Positions 1 through 8,918 are shown, numbered from the stretch's first letter. The stretch: DNA of 64,000 nt from Saccharothrix sp. S26 (GCF_021390395.1 NZ_JAJUWT010000025.1:62001-126000); one strand, 5' to 3'. The notes: generated by a model not told the origin, from the sequence alone. Program-made: numbers and translations.

Positions 1-1
1 A

Positions 2-547
2 CTGGTGATCTCCGTTACGGCGATGGGTGACATGGGCGGGCTGGAGCCGGTCACCCGGTCCGGCGCGCAGGTGGGTGACGTCGTCGCGGTGTGCGGGCGG
101 CTGGGCTGGGCGGCGGGCGGGTTGGCCGTGTTGCAGCGCGGTTTCCGGTCGCCGGTCGCGGTCGTCGGCGCGCAGCGGAACCCCGAACCGCCTTACGCCG
201 CCGGGCCCCAGGCCGCCGCGGCGGGCGCCACGGCGATGATCGACGTCTCCGACGGCCTGCTGGCCGACCTGGGCCACATCGCCGACGAGTCGGGCATCGG
301 CATCGACATCCGCACCGAGCTGCTGGAGGTCCACCCGCGGCTGATCGACGTCGCCGCGGCGCTCGGCGCGGACGCCCGGCACTGGGCGTTGACCGGTGGC
401 GAGGATCACGCGCTGGCGGCGACGTTCCCCGAGCCGGCGGCCGTGCCCGAGGGCTGGCGCACCATCGGCACGGTCCGGCACGGCAGCGGTGTGACCGTCG
501 ACGGCCGTGCGTACGAGAAACCCCCTGGCTGGGAGCACTGGCGGTAG
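2..547 (+). CDS. thiL: Thiamine-monophosphate kinase, C-terminal part
   Basis: ThiL converts thiamine phosphate to thiamine diphosphate with ATP in the cytoplasm. The start lies before the window, so only about 181 C-terminal residues are visible. The fragment carries two motifs of the ThiL branch of the PurM/AIRS-like fold: 'MIDVSDGLLADLGHIA' and, about 50 residues later, 'LTGGEDHAL'. It ends in a TAG 14 bases before the next gene. The thiL-to-ung neighbourhood matches mycobacteria, which supports the call. Nothing looks broken in the visible part. Confidence 0.93.
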   Translation: MVISVTAMGDMGGLEPVTRSGAQVGDVVAVCGRLGWAAGGLAVLQRGFRSPVAVVGAQRNPEPPYAAGPQAAAAGATAMIDVSDGLLADLGHIADESGIGIDIRTELLEVHPRLIDVAAALGADARHWALTGGEDHALAATFPEPAAVPEGWRTIGTVRHGSGVTVDGRAYEKPPGWEHWR

Positions 548-561
548 GTAGCCTGGCGAGT

Positions 562-1032
562 GTGGAACTATGCACGCTCGCGTATGACCATCCAGACTCG
601 GTGAAGTTGATCTCCGACATCCAGCAGGTCTACCTCGACCGCTACGGCGAGGTCGACGTCACGCCGGTCGACCCGACCGAGTTCGCCGCGCCGCTGGGGC
701 ACTTCGTGGTCGGCTACGTCGACGGCGTGCCGGTCGCGTGCGGCGGCTGGCGCGCGCACGACGAGGACGAGCACCCGTTGCGCCCCGGCGACGCCGAGAT
801 CAAGCGCATGTACGTGGCGGAGGCCCTGCGCGGGCGCGGGCTGGCGCGGCTCGTGCTGGCCTCGCTGGAAGCGGCGGCACGGGAGGCCGGGCGCAAGCGG
901 ATGGTGCTGGAGACCGGGTTGCGCCAACCGGAGGCGATCGGGTTGTACCAGGCCAATGGATACGCGCGCATCGACAACTTCGGCGTCTACCGGCATCATC
1001 CGGAAAGCCTTTGCTTCGCGAAGGATCTCTGA
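562..1032 (+). CDS. GNAT-family N-acetyltransferase
   Basis: A 156-residue single-domain GNAT acetyltransferase, a family that moves acetyl from acetyl-CoA to an amine. The acceptor is unknown. The acetyl-CoA pyrophosphate loop is visible as 'IKRMYVAEALRGRGLARLVL' (R/Q-x-x-G-x-G/A type), followed by 'LYQANGYARI', the usual C-terminal strand-helix. The GTG at 562 is chosen because TAGCCT at 549-554 lies 7 bases upstream, like a -10 box for a leaderless transcript. The reading frame is open further upstream, but that part overlaps thiL. It lies between thiL and a gamma-carbonic-anhydrase-like gene; the context gives no substrate. Confidence 0.85.
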   Translation: MELCTLAYDHPDSVKLISDIQQVYLDRYGEVDVTPVDPTEFAAPLGHFVVGYVDGVPVACGGWRAHDEDEHPLRPGDAEIKRMYVAEALRGRGLARLVLASLEAAAREAGRKRMVLETGLRQPEAIGLYQANGYARIDNFGVYRHHPESLCFAKDL

Positions 1033-1048
1033 GGCCGGGAGGACCGCG

Positions 1049-1570
1049 GTGGCGATCTACGCGTTGGGTGACTTCGAGCCGGTGATCCACCCGGACGCCT
1101 ACGTGCACCCCGACGCGACGGTGATCGGCGACGTGCGGATCGGCCCCCACGCCTCGGTGTGGCCGCGAGCCGTGCTGCGCGGCGACTACGGGCGCATCGA
1201 GGTCGGCGCCCGGACGTCGATCCAGGACGGCACGGTCGTGCACTGCACCGAGGTGCACCCGGCGTTGATCGGCGCGGAGTGCGTCGTCGGGCACAACGTG
1301 CACATCGAGGGCGCGACCATCGCCGACCGCTGCCTGATCGCCTCGGGCTCGGTGGTGCTCAACGGGGCCGTGGTGGAGACCGGCGCGATCGTCGGCGCGG
1401 GCGCGGTGGTGTCGTTCGAGGGGCACGTGCCGGCGCGGTCGATGGCGCTCGGCGTGCCGGCCCGCGTGCGCGAGGGGTACGTCGTGCCGGACGGCGCGTG
1501 GCAGTTCGCGGTGGACAAGTACGTGGACAACATTTTGCTGTACCGCAAGGAACTGCGCCGCCTGGACTGA
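1049..1570 (+). CDS. Gamma-carbonic-anhydrase-like hexapeptide-repeat protein
   Basis: A 173-residue left-handed beta-helix protein built of hexapeptide repeats ('HPDATV', 'IGDVRI', 'IGPHAS'). The three zinc-ligand histidines of gamma carbonic anhydrases are in place: one in 'GTVVHCTEVHP' and two in 'VVGHNVHIEG'. The family (PaaY/YrdA/CamH) is trimeric and metal-binding, and only some members hydrate CO2, so activity is not certain. The GTG at 1049 follows GGGAGG at about 1037-1042. It is read in the same direction as thiL and ung and stops 14 bases before ung. Confidence 0.85.
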   Translation: MAIYALGDFEPVIHPDAYVHPDATVIGDVRIGPHASVWPRAVLRGDYGRIEVGARTSIQDGTVVHCTEVHPALIGAECVVGHNVHIEGATIADRCLIASGSVVLNGAVVETGAIVGAGAVVSFEGHVPARSMALGVPARVREGYVVPDGAWQFAVDKYVDNILLYRKELRRLD

Positions 1571-1584
1571 GATAGGGTCCGGCC

Positions 1585-2259
1585 GTGGCACGTCCGCTTG
1601 AGGAGATCATGGAAGCCGGCTGGGCCGCGGCACTCGCGCCCGTGGCCGACCGCATCGCCGCGATGGGCGAGTTCCTGCGGGCGGAGGTCGCCGCCGGGCG
1701 CACCTACCTGCCGGCCGGGGAGAACGTGCTGCGGGCGTTCCAGCAGCCGTTCCACTCGGTGAAGGTGCTGATCGTCGGCCAGGATCCCTACCCCACGCCG
1801 GGGCACGCGGTCGGCCTGAGCTTCTCGGTGTCGCCGGAGACCCGGCCGATCCCGAAGAGCCTGGTCAACATCTACACCGAGTACATGTCGGACCTGGGCC
1901 ACCCCAAGCCGTCCACCGGTGACCTCACCCCGTGGACCGAGCAGGGCGTGCTGCTGCTCAACCGAGCCCTGACGGTCCAGCCGGGCAAGTCGAACTCCCA
2001 CCGCAACAAGGGCTGGGAGCCGGTGACCGAGCAGGCCATCAAGGCGCTGGCCGAGCGGGACGCGCCGCTGGTCGCGATCCTGTGGGGCAGCCAGGCCCGT
2101 GCCCTCAAGCCGCTGCTGGGCGCCGACCGCTGCGTGGAGTCGGTGCACCCGAGCCCGTTGTCGGCGGCGGGCGGCTTCTTCGGCTCGCGGCCGTTCAGCA
2201 AGGCCAACGAGCTGCTGGTGAAGCAGGGCGCGGAGCCCATCGACTGGAAGCTGCCCTAG
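1585..2259 (+). CDS. ung: Uracil-DNA glycosylase, family 1
   Basis: Ung excises uracil from DNA as the first step of base excision repair. The 224-residue length is normal. The water-activating loop '[18 protein letters not shown]' carries the catalytic Asp, and '[21 protein letters not shown]' contains the minor-groove Leu loop with its His. These two motifs define family 1. The GTG start lies 6 bases after TAGGGT (1573-1578), a likely -10 box, so the transcript may be leaderless. High uracil load from cytosine deamination is expected in a GC-rich genome. Confidence 0.97.
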   Translation: MARPLEEIMEAGWAAALAPVADRIAAMGEFLRAEVAAGRTYLPAGENVLRAFQQPFHSVKVLIVGQDPYPTPGHAVGLSFSVSPETRPIPKSLVNIYTEYMSDLGHPKPSTGDLTPWTEQGVLLLNRALTVQPGKSNSHRNKGWEPVTEQAIKALAERDAPLVAILWGSQARALKPLLGADRCVESVHPSPLSAAGGFFGSRPFSKANELLVKQGAEPIDWKLP

Positions 2260-2370
2260 TCACCTCCGGTGACCCGCGGTGAGGGCGCCGTTCAGCCCCG
2301 CCGGTGAATCGCCGCACCACGGGATGACCTGGCTGTCGCACGCCCCGGTCGCGCTGCGAACGTCGAGCGC

Positions 2371-2832
2371 ATGAGACTCAAGAACGCGCTCGTCGCGCTG
2401 ACGGCAGCGGTTTCGGCACTGGTGTTCGCGGGCTCGGCGGCCGCCGACCCCGTGCCCGTGACCGGGCTGTGGTGCGACGGTGACACGTACAAGTGCACGG
2501 CCGCGCTCGACTTCGGTGACGGCCAGTGGGTGGCCGACTGGGGCGTGAACGTCCACCACAGCCGCGCGGAGACGCGGGCCATGGTGCCGGTCACGCGGCT
2601 GCAGTGCGACGGCGACACCTACAAGTGCACCGCGAACCTCCGCTACGGCGACGGGCGGTGGGTCGCGCGGTGGAGCGTCAACGTCTACCACCAGGACCGG
2701 GCGCAAGCGCCGGACCCGGTCGGCGTGACCGGGCTGTGGTGCGACGGCGACACGTACAAGTGCAAGGCGGCGCTCGACTTCGGCGACGGCCGCTGGGTGG
2801 CCGACTGGAAGGCCGACGTCTTCCACTCGTGA
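2371..2832 (+). CDS. Secreted protein of three tandem Cys-pair repeats, unknown function
   Basis: I do not recognise a family. The 153-residue product has a signal peptide (charged MRLK, a hydrophobic run, then 'GSAAA' with a likely cut near residue 25). The mature part is three copies of a ~37-residue repeat: V-x-V-T, then C-D-G-D-T-Y-K-C, then a G-D-G-x-W-V-A-x-W core and a terminal V-x-H. The Cys pairs are at residues 35/42, 79/86 and 124/131, each perhaps one intra-repeat disulfide. Repeats 1 and 3 are more alike than either is to 2. It is convergent with rpmB and shares a terminator with it. Confidence 0.8.
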   Translation: MRLKNALVALTAAVSALVFAGSAAADPVPVTGLWCDGDTYKCTAALDFGDGQWVADWGVNVHHSRAETRAMVPVTRLQCDGDTYKCTANLRYGDGRWVARWSVNVYHQDRAQAPDPVGVTGLWCDGDTYKCKAALDFGDGRWVADWKADVFHS

Positions 2833-2846
2833 CCCCCGGACGCCGA

Positions 2847-2877
2847 AAGGCCCCCGGGAACGGATCCCAGGGGCCTT
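2847..2877. terminator. Bidirectional terminator hairpin between convergent genes
   Basis: AAGGCCCC (2847-2854) pairs with GGGGCCTT (2870-2877), and the loop contains a further GGGA/TCCC pairing. It lies between the stop of the Cys-repeat protein on the + strand and the stop of rpmB on the - strand, so it can serve both. There is only a short run of A or T, as is usual in actinobacteria. Confidence 0.7.
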
Positions 2878-2899
2878 CGACAAGCTCAGGCGCGGGGTG

Positions 2900-3091
2900 T
2901 CAGCCGCGCACCACCTTGCCCGCCTTCAGGCACGAGGTGCACACGTTCAGCCGCTGCCGCGTCGAAGAGGAAACCTTCGCGCGCACGGTCTGAATGTTCG
3001 GGTTCCACCGGCGGTTGGTGCGCCGGTGGGAGTGCGAGACCGACTTGCCGAAGCCCGGCCCCTTGCCACAGACGTCGCACACGGCAGCCAC
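2900..3091 (-). CDS. rpmB: Large ribosomal subunit protein bL28, zinc-ribbon (C+) form
   Basis: bL28 is a small structural protein of the 50S subunit. The 63-residue product begins '[15 protein letters not shown]' and has CxxC pairs ('CDVC', 'CTSC') that form the zinc ribbon of the C+ type; the zinc-free C- paralogue lacks these. The GTG at 3091 is chosen because AAGGAG lies 8 bases upstream. A GTG three codons earlier overlaps that Shine-Dalgarno sequence and is unlikely. It is divergent from the DAK2-domain gene, as in related actinomycetes. Confidence 0.95.
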   Translation of the reverse strand: MAAVCDVCGKGPGFGKSVSHSHRRTNRRWNPNIQTVRAKVSSSTRQRLNVCTSCLKAGKVVRG

Positions 3092-3237
3092 GTCAGCCAC
3101 TCCTTAAGGTTTCTTCAGCGGTACTCACGCCCCGGCGGGCGCGCAAGCGTGCACAAGCCTCAGCCGGGCATGGCAACCTGGACAGGGTAGCCGGTGGCGC
3201 GTTCTGCCTCCAAACCGGGTCGAATACCCTCGCCGGC

Positions 3238-4830
3238 ATGCAGGCTCTCGATGCGGTCGCGGTGCGCCAGTGGGCGGACGCCTGCGTTCGGTCCCTGGAC
3301 GCCAACCGCGAGGCCATCGACCGCATCAACGTCTTCCCCGTGCCGGACGGCGACACCGGGACCAACCTGCTGCAGACCATGCGCTCGGCGCTGGACGCCC
3401 TGCTCAGGACACCCGTGGACACGGTCGGGGCGGCGCTGGGCGCGCTCGCGCGCGGTGCGCTGGCCGGGGCGCGGGGCAACTCCGGGGTGATCCTCTCCCA
3501 GGTGCTGCGCGGCTTGGCGGAGGCCGCGCAGGGCGCTTCCACGGCGTCCGGCGCGGCCCTGCGGCGGGCGTTGTGGCGGGCCGACGAGCTGGCCACGGCC
3601 GCGGTGTCGAAGCCCGTGCCGGGCACCGTGCTGTCCGTGCTGCACGCGGCGGCCGAGGCGGCCCGCGACTGCGCGTCCGACGAGCTGGACGAGGTCGTCA
3701 CGGTGGCCGCGAAGGCGGGGGCCGAGGCGTTGGCCGACACGCCGCGCCACCTGGCCGTGCTGGCCAGGGCGGGCGTGGTCGACGCGGGCGGGCGCGGGCT
3801 GGTCGTGCTGCTGGACACGCTGGCGGCGGTGATCACCGGGCGGGCGGTCGAGGCCGTGCCGGTGGCGGGCTCCGTGCCGCGCGAGTCGCTGACGACCGCG
3901 CGCGAGGCCGGGTCGGCGGAGTTCGAGTACGAGGTCATGTACCTGCTGGACGGCTCGCCGGACGTGGAGGCGCTCAAGGACGAGCTGGCGGCCGTCGGCG
4001 ACTGCGTGTCCGTGGTCGGCGACGGCGCGGGGCTGTGGACCGTGCACGTGCACTGCAACGACATCGGCGCGGCCGTCGAGGCGGGCATCCGGGCCGGTCG
4101 GCCGCACCGCATCACGGTGGCCCGGTTCGCCGACCAGATCGCCGCCCAGGCGCCCCGGTTCGTGCGCGACCGGGCCATCGTCGTGCTGGTCGAGGGCGAC
4201 GGCGCGGCCGAGCTGTTCCGGTCGGAGGGCGCGGTGGTGTTCCAGCCCGGCGACGAGGTCACGGCGGCCGACCTGCTGGCCGTGGTGGTGAGCACGCGGG
4301 CGCGGCAGGTGACCGTGCTGCCCGGCGACCCGACCTGGCGGCAACCGCTGGACGACGCCGTCACGCAGGCCGTCGCCGCCGGTCAGGACGTCGTGGTCGT
4401 GCCGACGTTCTCCCCGGTGCAGGCGCTGGCGGCGCTGGCCGTGCACTCGCCGTCCCGGCGCGCAGGCGACGACGTGGTCGCGATGGCGGAGGCCGCCGCG
4501 GCGACCCGGCGCGGCGAGGTCGCGGTGTCGGACCGGGAGGCCATCACGTGGGTCGGCCGGTGCCGCCCCGGCGACCTGCTCGGCATGGTGGACGGCGAGG
4601 TCGTGGTGATCGAGCCCGGTGACGCCGACGTGGGCGCGCTGGCGTGCCGGGTGGTCGACCGGATGCTCGCCAGCGGCGGCGAGCTGGTCACCGTGCTGCT
4701 GGGGCGGGCCGCCCCGGCCGGGGTGGAGCGGGTGCTGGAAGATCACCTGCGCGTCGCCCACCCCGAGGTGGAGCTGGCCGCCTACGAGGGCGGGCAGCGT
4801 GACGCCCTGCTCACTGTCGGTGTGGAGTAG
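3238..4830 (+). CDS. DAK2-domain fatty-acid-kinase-like protein (YloV/FakA family)
   Basis: A 530-residue protein with an N-terminal DhaL-type ATP-binding domain ('NVFPVPDGDTGTNL' near residues 31-44 with the metal-binding Asp residues, and 'GARGNSGVILSQ'), a middle domain and a FakA-like C-terminal domain. In Firmicutes FakA phosphorylates fatty acids bound to DegV-type FakB proteins. No FakB gene is in the window, so that role is carried over from the family. The ATG at 3238 lies 7 bases after TACCCT (3225-3230), so a leaderless mRNA is likely. It stops 14 bases before recG, the same pairing as in mycobacteria. Confidence 0.88.
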   Translation: MQALDAVAVRQWADACVRSLDANREAIDRINVFPVPDGDTGTNLLQTMRSALDALLRTPVDTVGAALGALARGALAGARGNSGVILSQVLRGLAEAAQGASTASGAALRRALWRADELATAAVSKPVPGTVLSVLHAAAEAARDCASDELDEVVTVAAKAGAEALADTPRHLAVLARAGVVDAGGRGLVVLLDTLAAVITGRAVEAVPVAGSVPRESLTTAREAGSAEFEYEVMYLLDGSPDVEALKDELAAVGDCVSVVGDGAGLWTVHVHCNDIGAAVEAGIRAGRPHRITVARFADQIAAQAPRFVRDRAIVVLVEGDGAAELFRSEGAVVFQPGDEVTAADLLAVVVSTRARQVTVLPGDPTWRQPLDDAVTQAVAAGQDVVVVPTFSPVQALAALAVHSPSRRAGDDVVAMAEAAAATRRGEVAVSDREAITWVGRCRPGDLLGMVDGEVVVIEPGDADVGALACRVVDRMLASGGELVTVLLGRAAPAGVERVLEDHLRVAHPEVELAAYEGGQRDALLTVGVE

Positions 4831-4844
4831 TTGAATAGGCCGCG

Positions 4845-7800
4845 ATGACGACCTTCGACGAGAAGCTGGTGTCGGTGCTCGGCAAGAAGAGCGCCGACGC
4901 ACTGGAGGCGGGCCTCGGCCTGACCACCGTCGGTGAGCTGCTGCGCCACTACCCGCGCCGCTACGACGAGCGCGGCAAGCTGACCGAGATCGCCGGGCTG
5001 GAGCTGGGCGAGCACGTCACCGTGCAGGCGCGGGTGAAGAGCGCGCGGCAGCGGCGGATGAAGTCGCGCAGCGGCGAGCTGCTGGAGGCCGTGATCACCG
5101 ACGGCAGCAGCGACCTGCACCTGGTGTTCTTCGGGCGCGGCTCGCGCAAGGTCGAGCGGGAGCTGCTGCCCGGGCGCGAGGCGATGTTCGCGGGCAAGGT
5201 CGGCATGTTCAACGGCAAGCTCCAGCTCGCCCACCCCGACTACCAGGTGCTCGACGGCGAGGACGTCGCGGCGGCGGACTTCGCGGGCGCGTTGATCCCG
5301 GTCTACCCGGCGGCGCAGGGCATCCAGTCCTGGAACGTCTCCAACTGCGTCGAGCAGGTGCTCGCGGTGTGGGACGGCGTGGCGGAGGACCCGTTGCCGG
5401 AGTCGCTGCGCGCCGAGCGGGGCCTGATCGGGCTGGAGCGGGCGTTGCGCGACATCCACCGGCCGGACGGCTGGGCGGCGATCGCGGTGGCCCAGCAGCG
5501 GTTGAAGTGGGACGAGGCGATGGCGGTGCAGCTGACGCTGGCGCAGCGCCGCCGTTCGGCCACGGCCCGTCCCGCGCCCGCGTGCCCGCCCCGGCCCGGT
5601 CTCGTGCGCGACGCGTTCGACGCCCGGCTGCCGTTCGAGCTGACGGCGGGGCAGCGCGAGGTCGGCGACCAGATCGCCCGCGACCTGTCCGGCGAGCACC
5701 CGATGAACCGCCTGCTCCAGGGGGAGGTGGGCTCGGGCAAGGCGCAACCGCTCGACGCCAAGGTGCTGACCCCGACGGGGTTCCGGCTGATGGGCGAGAT
5801 CCGGCCGGGTGACGAGGTCATCGCGGCCGACGGCGAGGTGACGGTGGTCACCGGCGTCTTCCCGCAGGGCGAGCGCGAGGTCTACCGGGTCGTCCTCTCC
5901 GACGGCACCGGCGTCGAATGCGACCTGGAGCACCTGTGGGCGGTCAACACGGATGTTCGGCGGGACCGCGACAACCCGCTGGAGGTGCTGACCCTCCGGG
6001 AGATCCGGGACGACCTGGTGACCGCCGACGGCGCGCCCAAGTGGCACCTCCCGACCGCTGCGGCCGCGGAACTCGACTGCCACGAAGACCGGCCGGTGGA
6101 CCCGTACCTGTTGGGCCTGCTGCTCGGCGACGGCAGCCTGCTCGACGGGCGGGTCACGTTCACGAGCGCGGACCGGGAACTCGTCGACGGCCTCGCCGAA
6201 GCCCTGCCCGCCGGCTGCGAGTTGTGGAAGTCGCCGGCGAGCCGCCCGGACGACTGGTACGTCGTGGGCTGCGAGCGCGGGCGCAACCCGTTGCTCGCCG
6301 CCCTGCGCGAACTGGGCGTGCACGGCCACCGCTCGCACGCGAAGTTCGTGCCCGAGTCGTACCTCGTCGCGCCGGTGAAGGACCGGCACGCCCTCTTGCA
6401 GGGCCTGCTGGACACCGACGGGACCCCGGACCGCGCGCACGGGTCGAACGTGACCTTCGAGTCGGCTTCGGCGAGGCTCGCCGAACAGGTCGGATGGCTG
6501 GCGGAGTCCCTGGGCGGCACCGGTCGGGTCCGGCAGGTGACCAAGGGGGGGAACACTCACCACCAGGTCAGCCTGCGGCTGCCGATCGACTTCCCGCCGT
6601 TCCGGCTCGCGCGCAAAGCCGAGCTGGTGGCGAAGCGGACGGAGCACGCGGAACCGGTGCGTGCTATCCGCCGGGTCGAGCACGTGGGGCGCAAGCCGGT
6701 GCAGTGCATCTCCATCGCGCACCCCGACCAGCTCTACGTGACCGACCACTTCATCGTCACGCACAACACGATGGTCGCGTTGCGGGCGATGTTGCAGGTC
6801 GTGGACGCGGGGCGGCAGGCGGCGATGCTCGCGCCGACCGAGGTGCTGGCCGCGCAGCACGCGCGGTCGTTGCGGGAGCTGCTCGGCGACCTCGGGCAGG
6901 CGGGTGAGCTGGGCGGGGCCGAGCACGCCACGCGGGTGACGTTGCTGACCGGGTCGATGGGCACGGCGGCGCGCAAGCGGGCGCTGCTGGAGATCGTGTC
7001 CGGTGAGGCCGGGATCGTGGTCGGCACGCACGCGTTGATCCAGGACAAGGTGGAGTTCGCCGACCTGGGGCTGGTCGTGGTGGACGAGCAGCACCGGTTC
7101 GGCGTGGAGCAGCGGGCCGCGCTGAGCGGGCGCGCGGGCGGGTCGACGCCGCACGTGCTGGTGATGACGGCCACACCGATCCCGCGCACGGTGGCGATGA
7201 CGGTGTACGGCGACCTGGAGGTGTCCGCGCTGCGCGAGCTGCCGCGCGGTCGTTCGCCGATCAGCACGTCCGTGGTGCCGGTGGCGTCGAAGCCGGGGTG
7301 GCTGGACCGGGCGTGGCAGCGGATCCACGAGGAGGTCGGCAAGGGCCACCAGGTGTACGTGGTGTGCCCGCGCATCGGCGACGGCGCGGCGGAGGACGAC
7401 GCGGAGGCTCCCCCGAAGGAGGGGTCGGGCAAGGGCGACGGCTCGGACCGCAGGCCGCCCCTGGCCGTGGTGGACGTGGCGAACAAGCTGGCCGAGGGGC
7501 CGTTGCGCGGGCTGCGGATCGACATCCTGCACGGCAGGCTGGCCCCGGAGGACAAGGACGCCGTGATGCGGGCGTTCGCGGCGAACGAGGTGCAGGTGCT
7601 CGTCGCCACGACCGTCGTCGAGGTCGGCGTGAACGTGCCCAACGCCACCGTCATGGTGATCATGGACGCGGACCGGTTCGGCGTGAGCCAGTTGCACCAG
7701 CTGCGCGGTCGGGTCGGCCGGGGCAGCGCGCCGGGGCTGTGCCTGCTGGTGACCGAGATGCCCGACGGCACCTCCACGATGGAACGGCTGCGGGCCGTCG

Positions 7801-8066
7801 AGTCCACTTTGGATGGCTTCGAGCTGGCGCAGCTCGACCTGGAGCTGCGGCGCGAGGGCGACATCCTCGGCGCGGCCCAGTCCGGCAAGCGGTCGGGGCT
7901 GAAGATGCTGTCGCTGCTGCGCGACGAGGACGTGATCGCCGAGGCACGGGTGGTCGCGCAGCGGGTCGTGGAGGCGGACCCGGAGCTGACCGCGCACCCC
8001 GGGCTGGCCGGCTTGGTGGCGGGGCTGCTGGACGACGAGCGCGCGGAGTACCTGGAGAAGGCGTAG
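4845..8066 (+). CDS. recG: ATP-dependent DNA helicase RecG, interrupted by an intein
   Basis: RecG reverses stalled replication forks and branch-migrates Holliday junctions. The 1,073-residue precursor is one open frame. Removing residues 300-641 leaves 731 residues, a normal RecG length, and restores the P-loop 'GEVGSGKT', which the insertion splits between Lys and Thr. Host motifs are complete: an N-terminal OB-fold wedge domain, 'VVVDEQHRFGVEQ' (DEQH box), 'TATPIPRT' and 'QLRGRVGRG'. The unspliced protein cannot have a working ATP site, so RecG activity should depend on protein splicing. It lies 14 bases after the DAK2-domain gene and may be co-transcribed with it. Confidence 0.97.
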   Translation: MTTFDEKLVSVLGKKSADALEAGLGLTTVGELLRHYPRRYDERGKLTEIAGLELGEHVTVQARVKSARQRRMKSRSGELLEAVITDGSSDLHLVFFGRGSRKVERELLPGREAMFAGKVGMFNGKLQLAHPDYQVLDGEDVAAADFAGALIPVYPAAQGIQSWNVSNCVEQVLAVWDGVAEDPLPESLRAERGLIGLERALRDIHRPDGWAAIAVAQQRLKWDEAMAVQLTLAQRRRSATARPAPACPPRPGLVRDAFDARLPFELTAGQREVGDQIARDLSGEHPMNRLLQGEVGSGKAQPLDAKVLTPTGFRLMGEIRPGDEVIAADGEVTVVTGVFPQGEREVYRVVLSDGTGVECDLEHLWAVNTDVRRDRDNPLEVLTLREIRDDLVTADGAPKWHLPTAAAAELDCHEDRPVDPYLLGLLLGDGSLLDGRVTFTSADRELVDGLAEALPAGCELWKSPASRPDDWYVVGCERGRNPLLAALRELGVHGHRSHAKFVPESYLVAPVKDRHALLQGLLDTDGTPDRAHGSNVTFESASARLAEQVGWLAESLGGTGRVRQVTKGGNTHHQVSLRLPIDFPPFRLARKAELVAKRTEHAEPVRAIRRVEHVGRKPVQCISIAHPDQLYVTDHFIVTHNTMVALRAMLQVVDAGRQAAMLAPTEVLAAQHARSLRELLGDLGQAGELGGAEHATRVTLLTGSMGTAARKRALLEIVSGEAGIVVGTHALIQDKVEFADLGLVVVDEQHRFGVEQRAALSGRAGGSTPHVLVMTATPIPRTVAMTVYGDLEVSALRELPRGRSPISTSVVPVASKPGWLDRAWQRIHEEVGKGHQVYVVCPRIGDGAAEDDAEAPPKEGSGKGDGSDRRPPLAVVDVANKLAEGPLRGLRIDILHGRLAPEDKDAVMRAFAANEVQVLVATTVVEVGVNVPNATVMVIMDADRFGVSQLHQLRGRVGRGSAPGLCLLVTEMPDGTSTMERLRAVESTLDGFELAQLDLELRREGDILGAAQSGKRSGLKMLSLLRDEDVIAEARVVAQRVVEADPELTAHPGLAGLVAGLLDDERAEYLEKA
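5742..6767 (+). mobile_element. Class 3 intein with LAGLIDADG homing endonuclease, inserted in the RecG P-loop
   Basis: Residues 300-641 of the RecG precursor (342 aa) form an intein. It begins with Ala300, not Cys or Ser, which rules out the standard class 1 first step. The class 3 triad is present: Trp365 in block B ('EHLWAV'), Cys621 in block F ('VQCISI') and Thr639 in block G ('FIVTHN'). His640-Asn641 end the intein and Thr642 is the +1 extein residue. Between them lie two LAGLIDADG motifs, 'YLLGLLLGDG' (Asp429) and 'LLQGLLDTDG' (Asp525), plus a block D Lys500, so the endonuclease looks intact. A DNA-level mobile element in frame is the only reading that keeps both RecG halves intact. Confidence 0.95.
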
Positions 8067-8089
8067 CGGCGGTCCGGTTACCCTGGCTC

Positions 8090-8899
8090 GTGCGCCGATT
8101 CCTGCTCGCCCTGGTTCCGCTGGTGCTCGTGGCCTGCACGGCCGCGCCCACCGGCGACCCGGCTCCCGCCACGTCCTCGCTGCCCAAGGGTGACCTGGCG
8201 GTGCTCGCCGAGCGCATCGAGCAGCGGCGGGCCGAGCTGGCGACGGCGACGTTCCACACCGAGGGGTTCGCCTCGGACGGGCAGGCCACCGAGGTGCGCA
8301 ACGTCGTGGACGGCGTGGTGCGGCACGACGGCGGCGACGTGACCGGGTCGATGACGATGGACGTGTCGACCGGCGGGCAGCCGAAGAAGATCGCGTTGGT
8401 GGTCGTGCGCGACGGCACGTACGTGCAGGTCGAGGGCGCGCCGATGCCCGCGGGCAAGAAGTGGGGCTACTACCCGGCGGCGAGCGGCGGCGAGGTGGCG
8501 GCGCTGCTGCGCGGCTTCGGCCCGAGCGCGACGGTCGGCGCGGAGCTGGACTACGTGCAGCCGCGGGCGGCGTTGATCGTCGGCAAGGCGGCCGAGCAGG
8601 TGGACGGCGTGCCCGTGACGCGGTTCGACCTGGTCGTGGACGCGTTGAAGATGGCCAAGGTCATCGAGGACCAGGACATCCAGCTCCAGCACACCCAGTT
8701 GGCGCAGTACGGGGTGAAGATCGCGGCTTCGGTGTGGGTGGACGACACGAGCGCGCCCGTGCGGGCCGAGTACCGGTTCGAGCTGGACGGCAAGGTCGTG
8801 AAGCAGTCCACGACCCGGTTCCGCGGGTGGGGCGAGCCGGTCGAGATCGCCGTGCCCGACCAGGCGGAGGTCGTGCCGGCCGACCAGCTGCCCCAGTAG
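8090..8899 (+). CDS. Secreted lipoprotein, LppX/LprG-like
   Basis: A 269-residue lipoprotein: the N terminus has a hydrophobic stretch ending in the lipobox 'LVAC', so the Cys at residue ~16 should be lipidated and the protein anchored outside the membrane. The rest alternates short strands of the type seen in LppX/LprAFG lipid-carrier lipoproteins ('FHTEGFASDGQATEVRNVVD', 'GSMTMDVS', 'YVQVEG'). That assignment rests on general likeness and is tentative. The GTG at 8090 lies 5 bases after TACCCT (8079-8084). It follows recG on the same strand and converges on the coiled-coil gene. Confidence 0.75.
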   Translation: MRRFLLALVPLVLVACTAAPTGDPAPATSSLPKGDLAVLAERIEQRRAELATATFHTEGFASDGQATEVRNVVDGVVRHDGGDVTGSMTMDVSTGGQPKKIALVVVRDGTYVQVEGAPMPAGKKWGYYPAASGGEVAALLRGFGPSATVGAELDYVQPRAALIVGKAAEQVDGVPVTRFDLVVDALKMAKVIEDQDIQLQHTQLAQYGVKIAASVWVDDTSAPVRAEYRFELDGKVVKQSTTRFRGWGEPVEIAVPDQAEVVPADQLPQ

Positions 8900-8918
8900 C
8901 CGCGGGGGCCGGGCCGGG

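Noticed and set aside
5918-6907. A free-standing homing endonuclease gene within recG
   Set aside because: The LAGLIDADG motifs are in the recG frame and part of the intein; the alternate-frame reading has no motifs.
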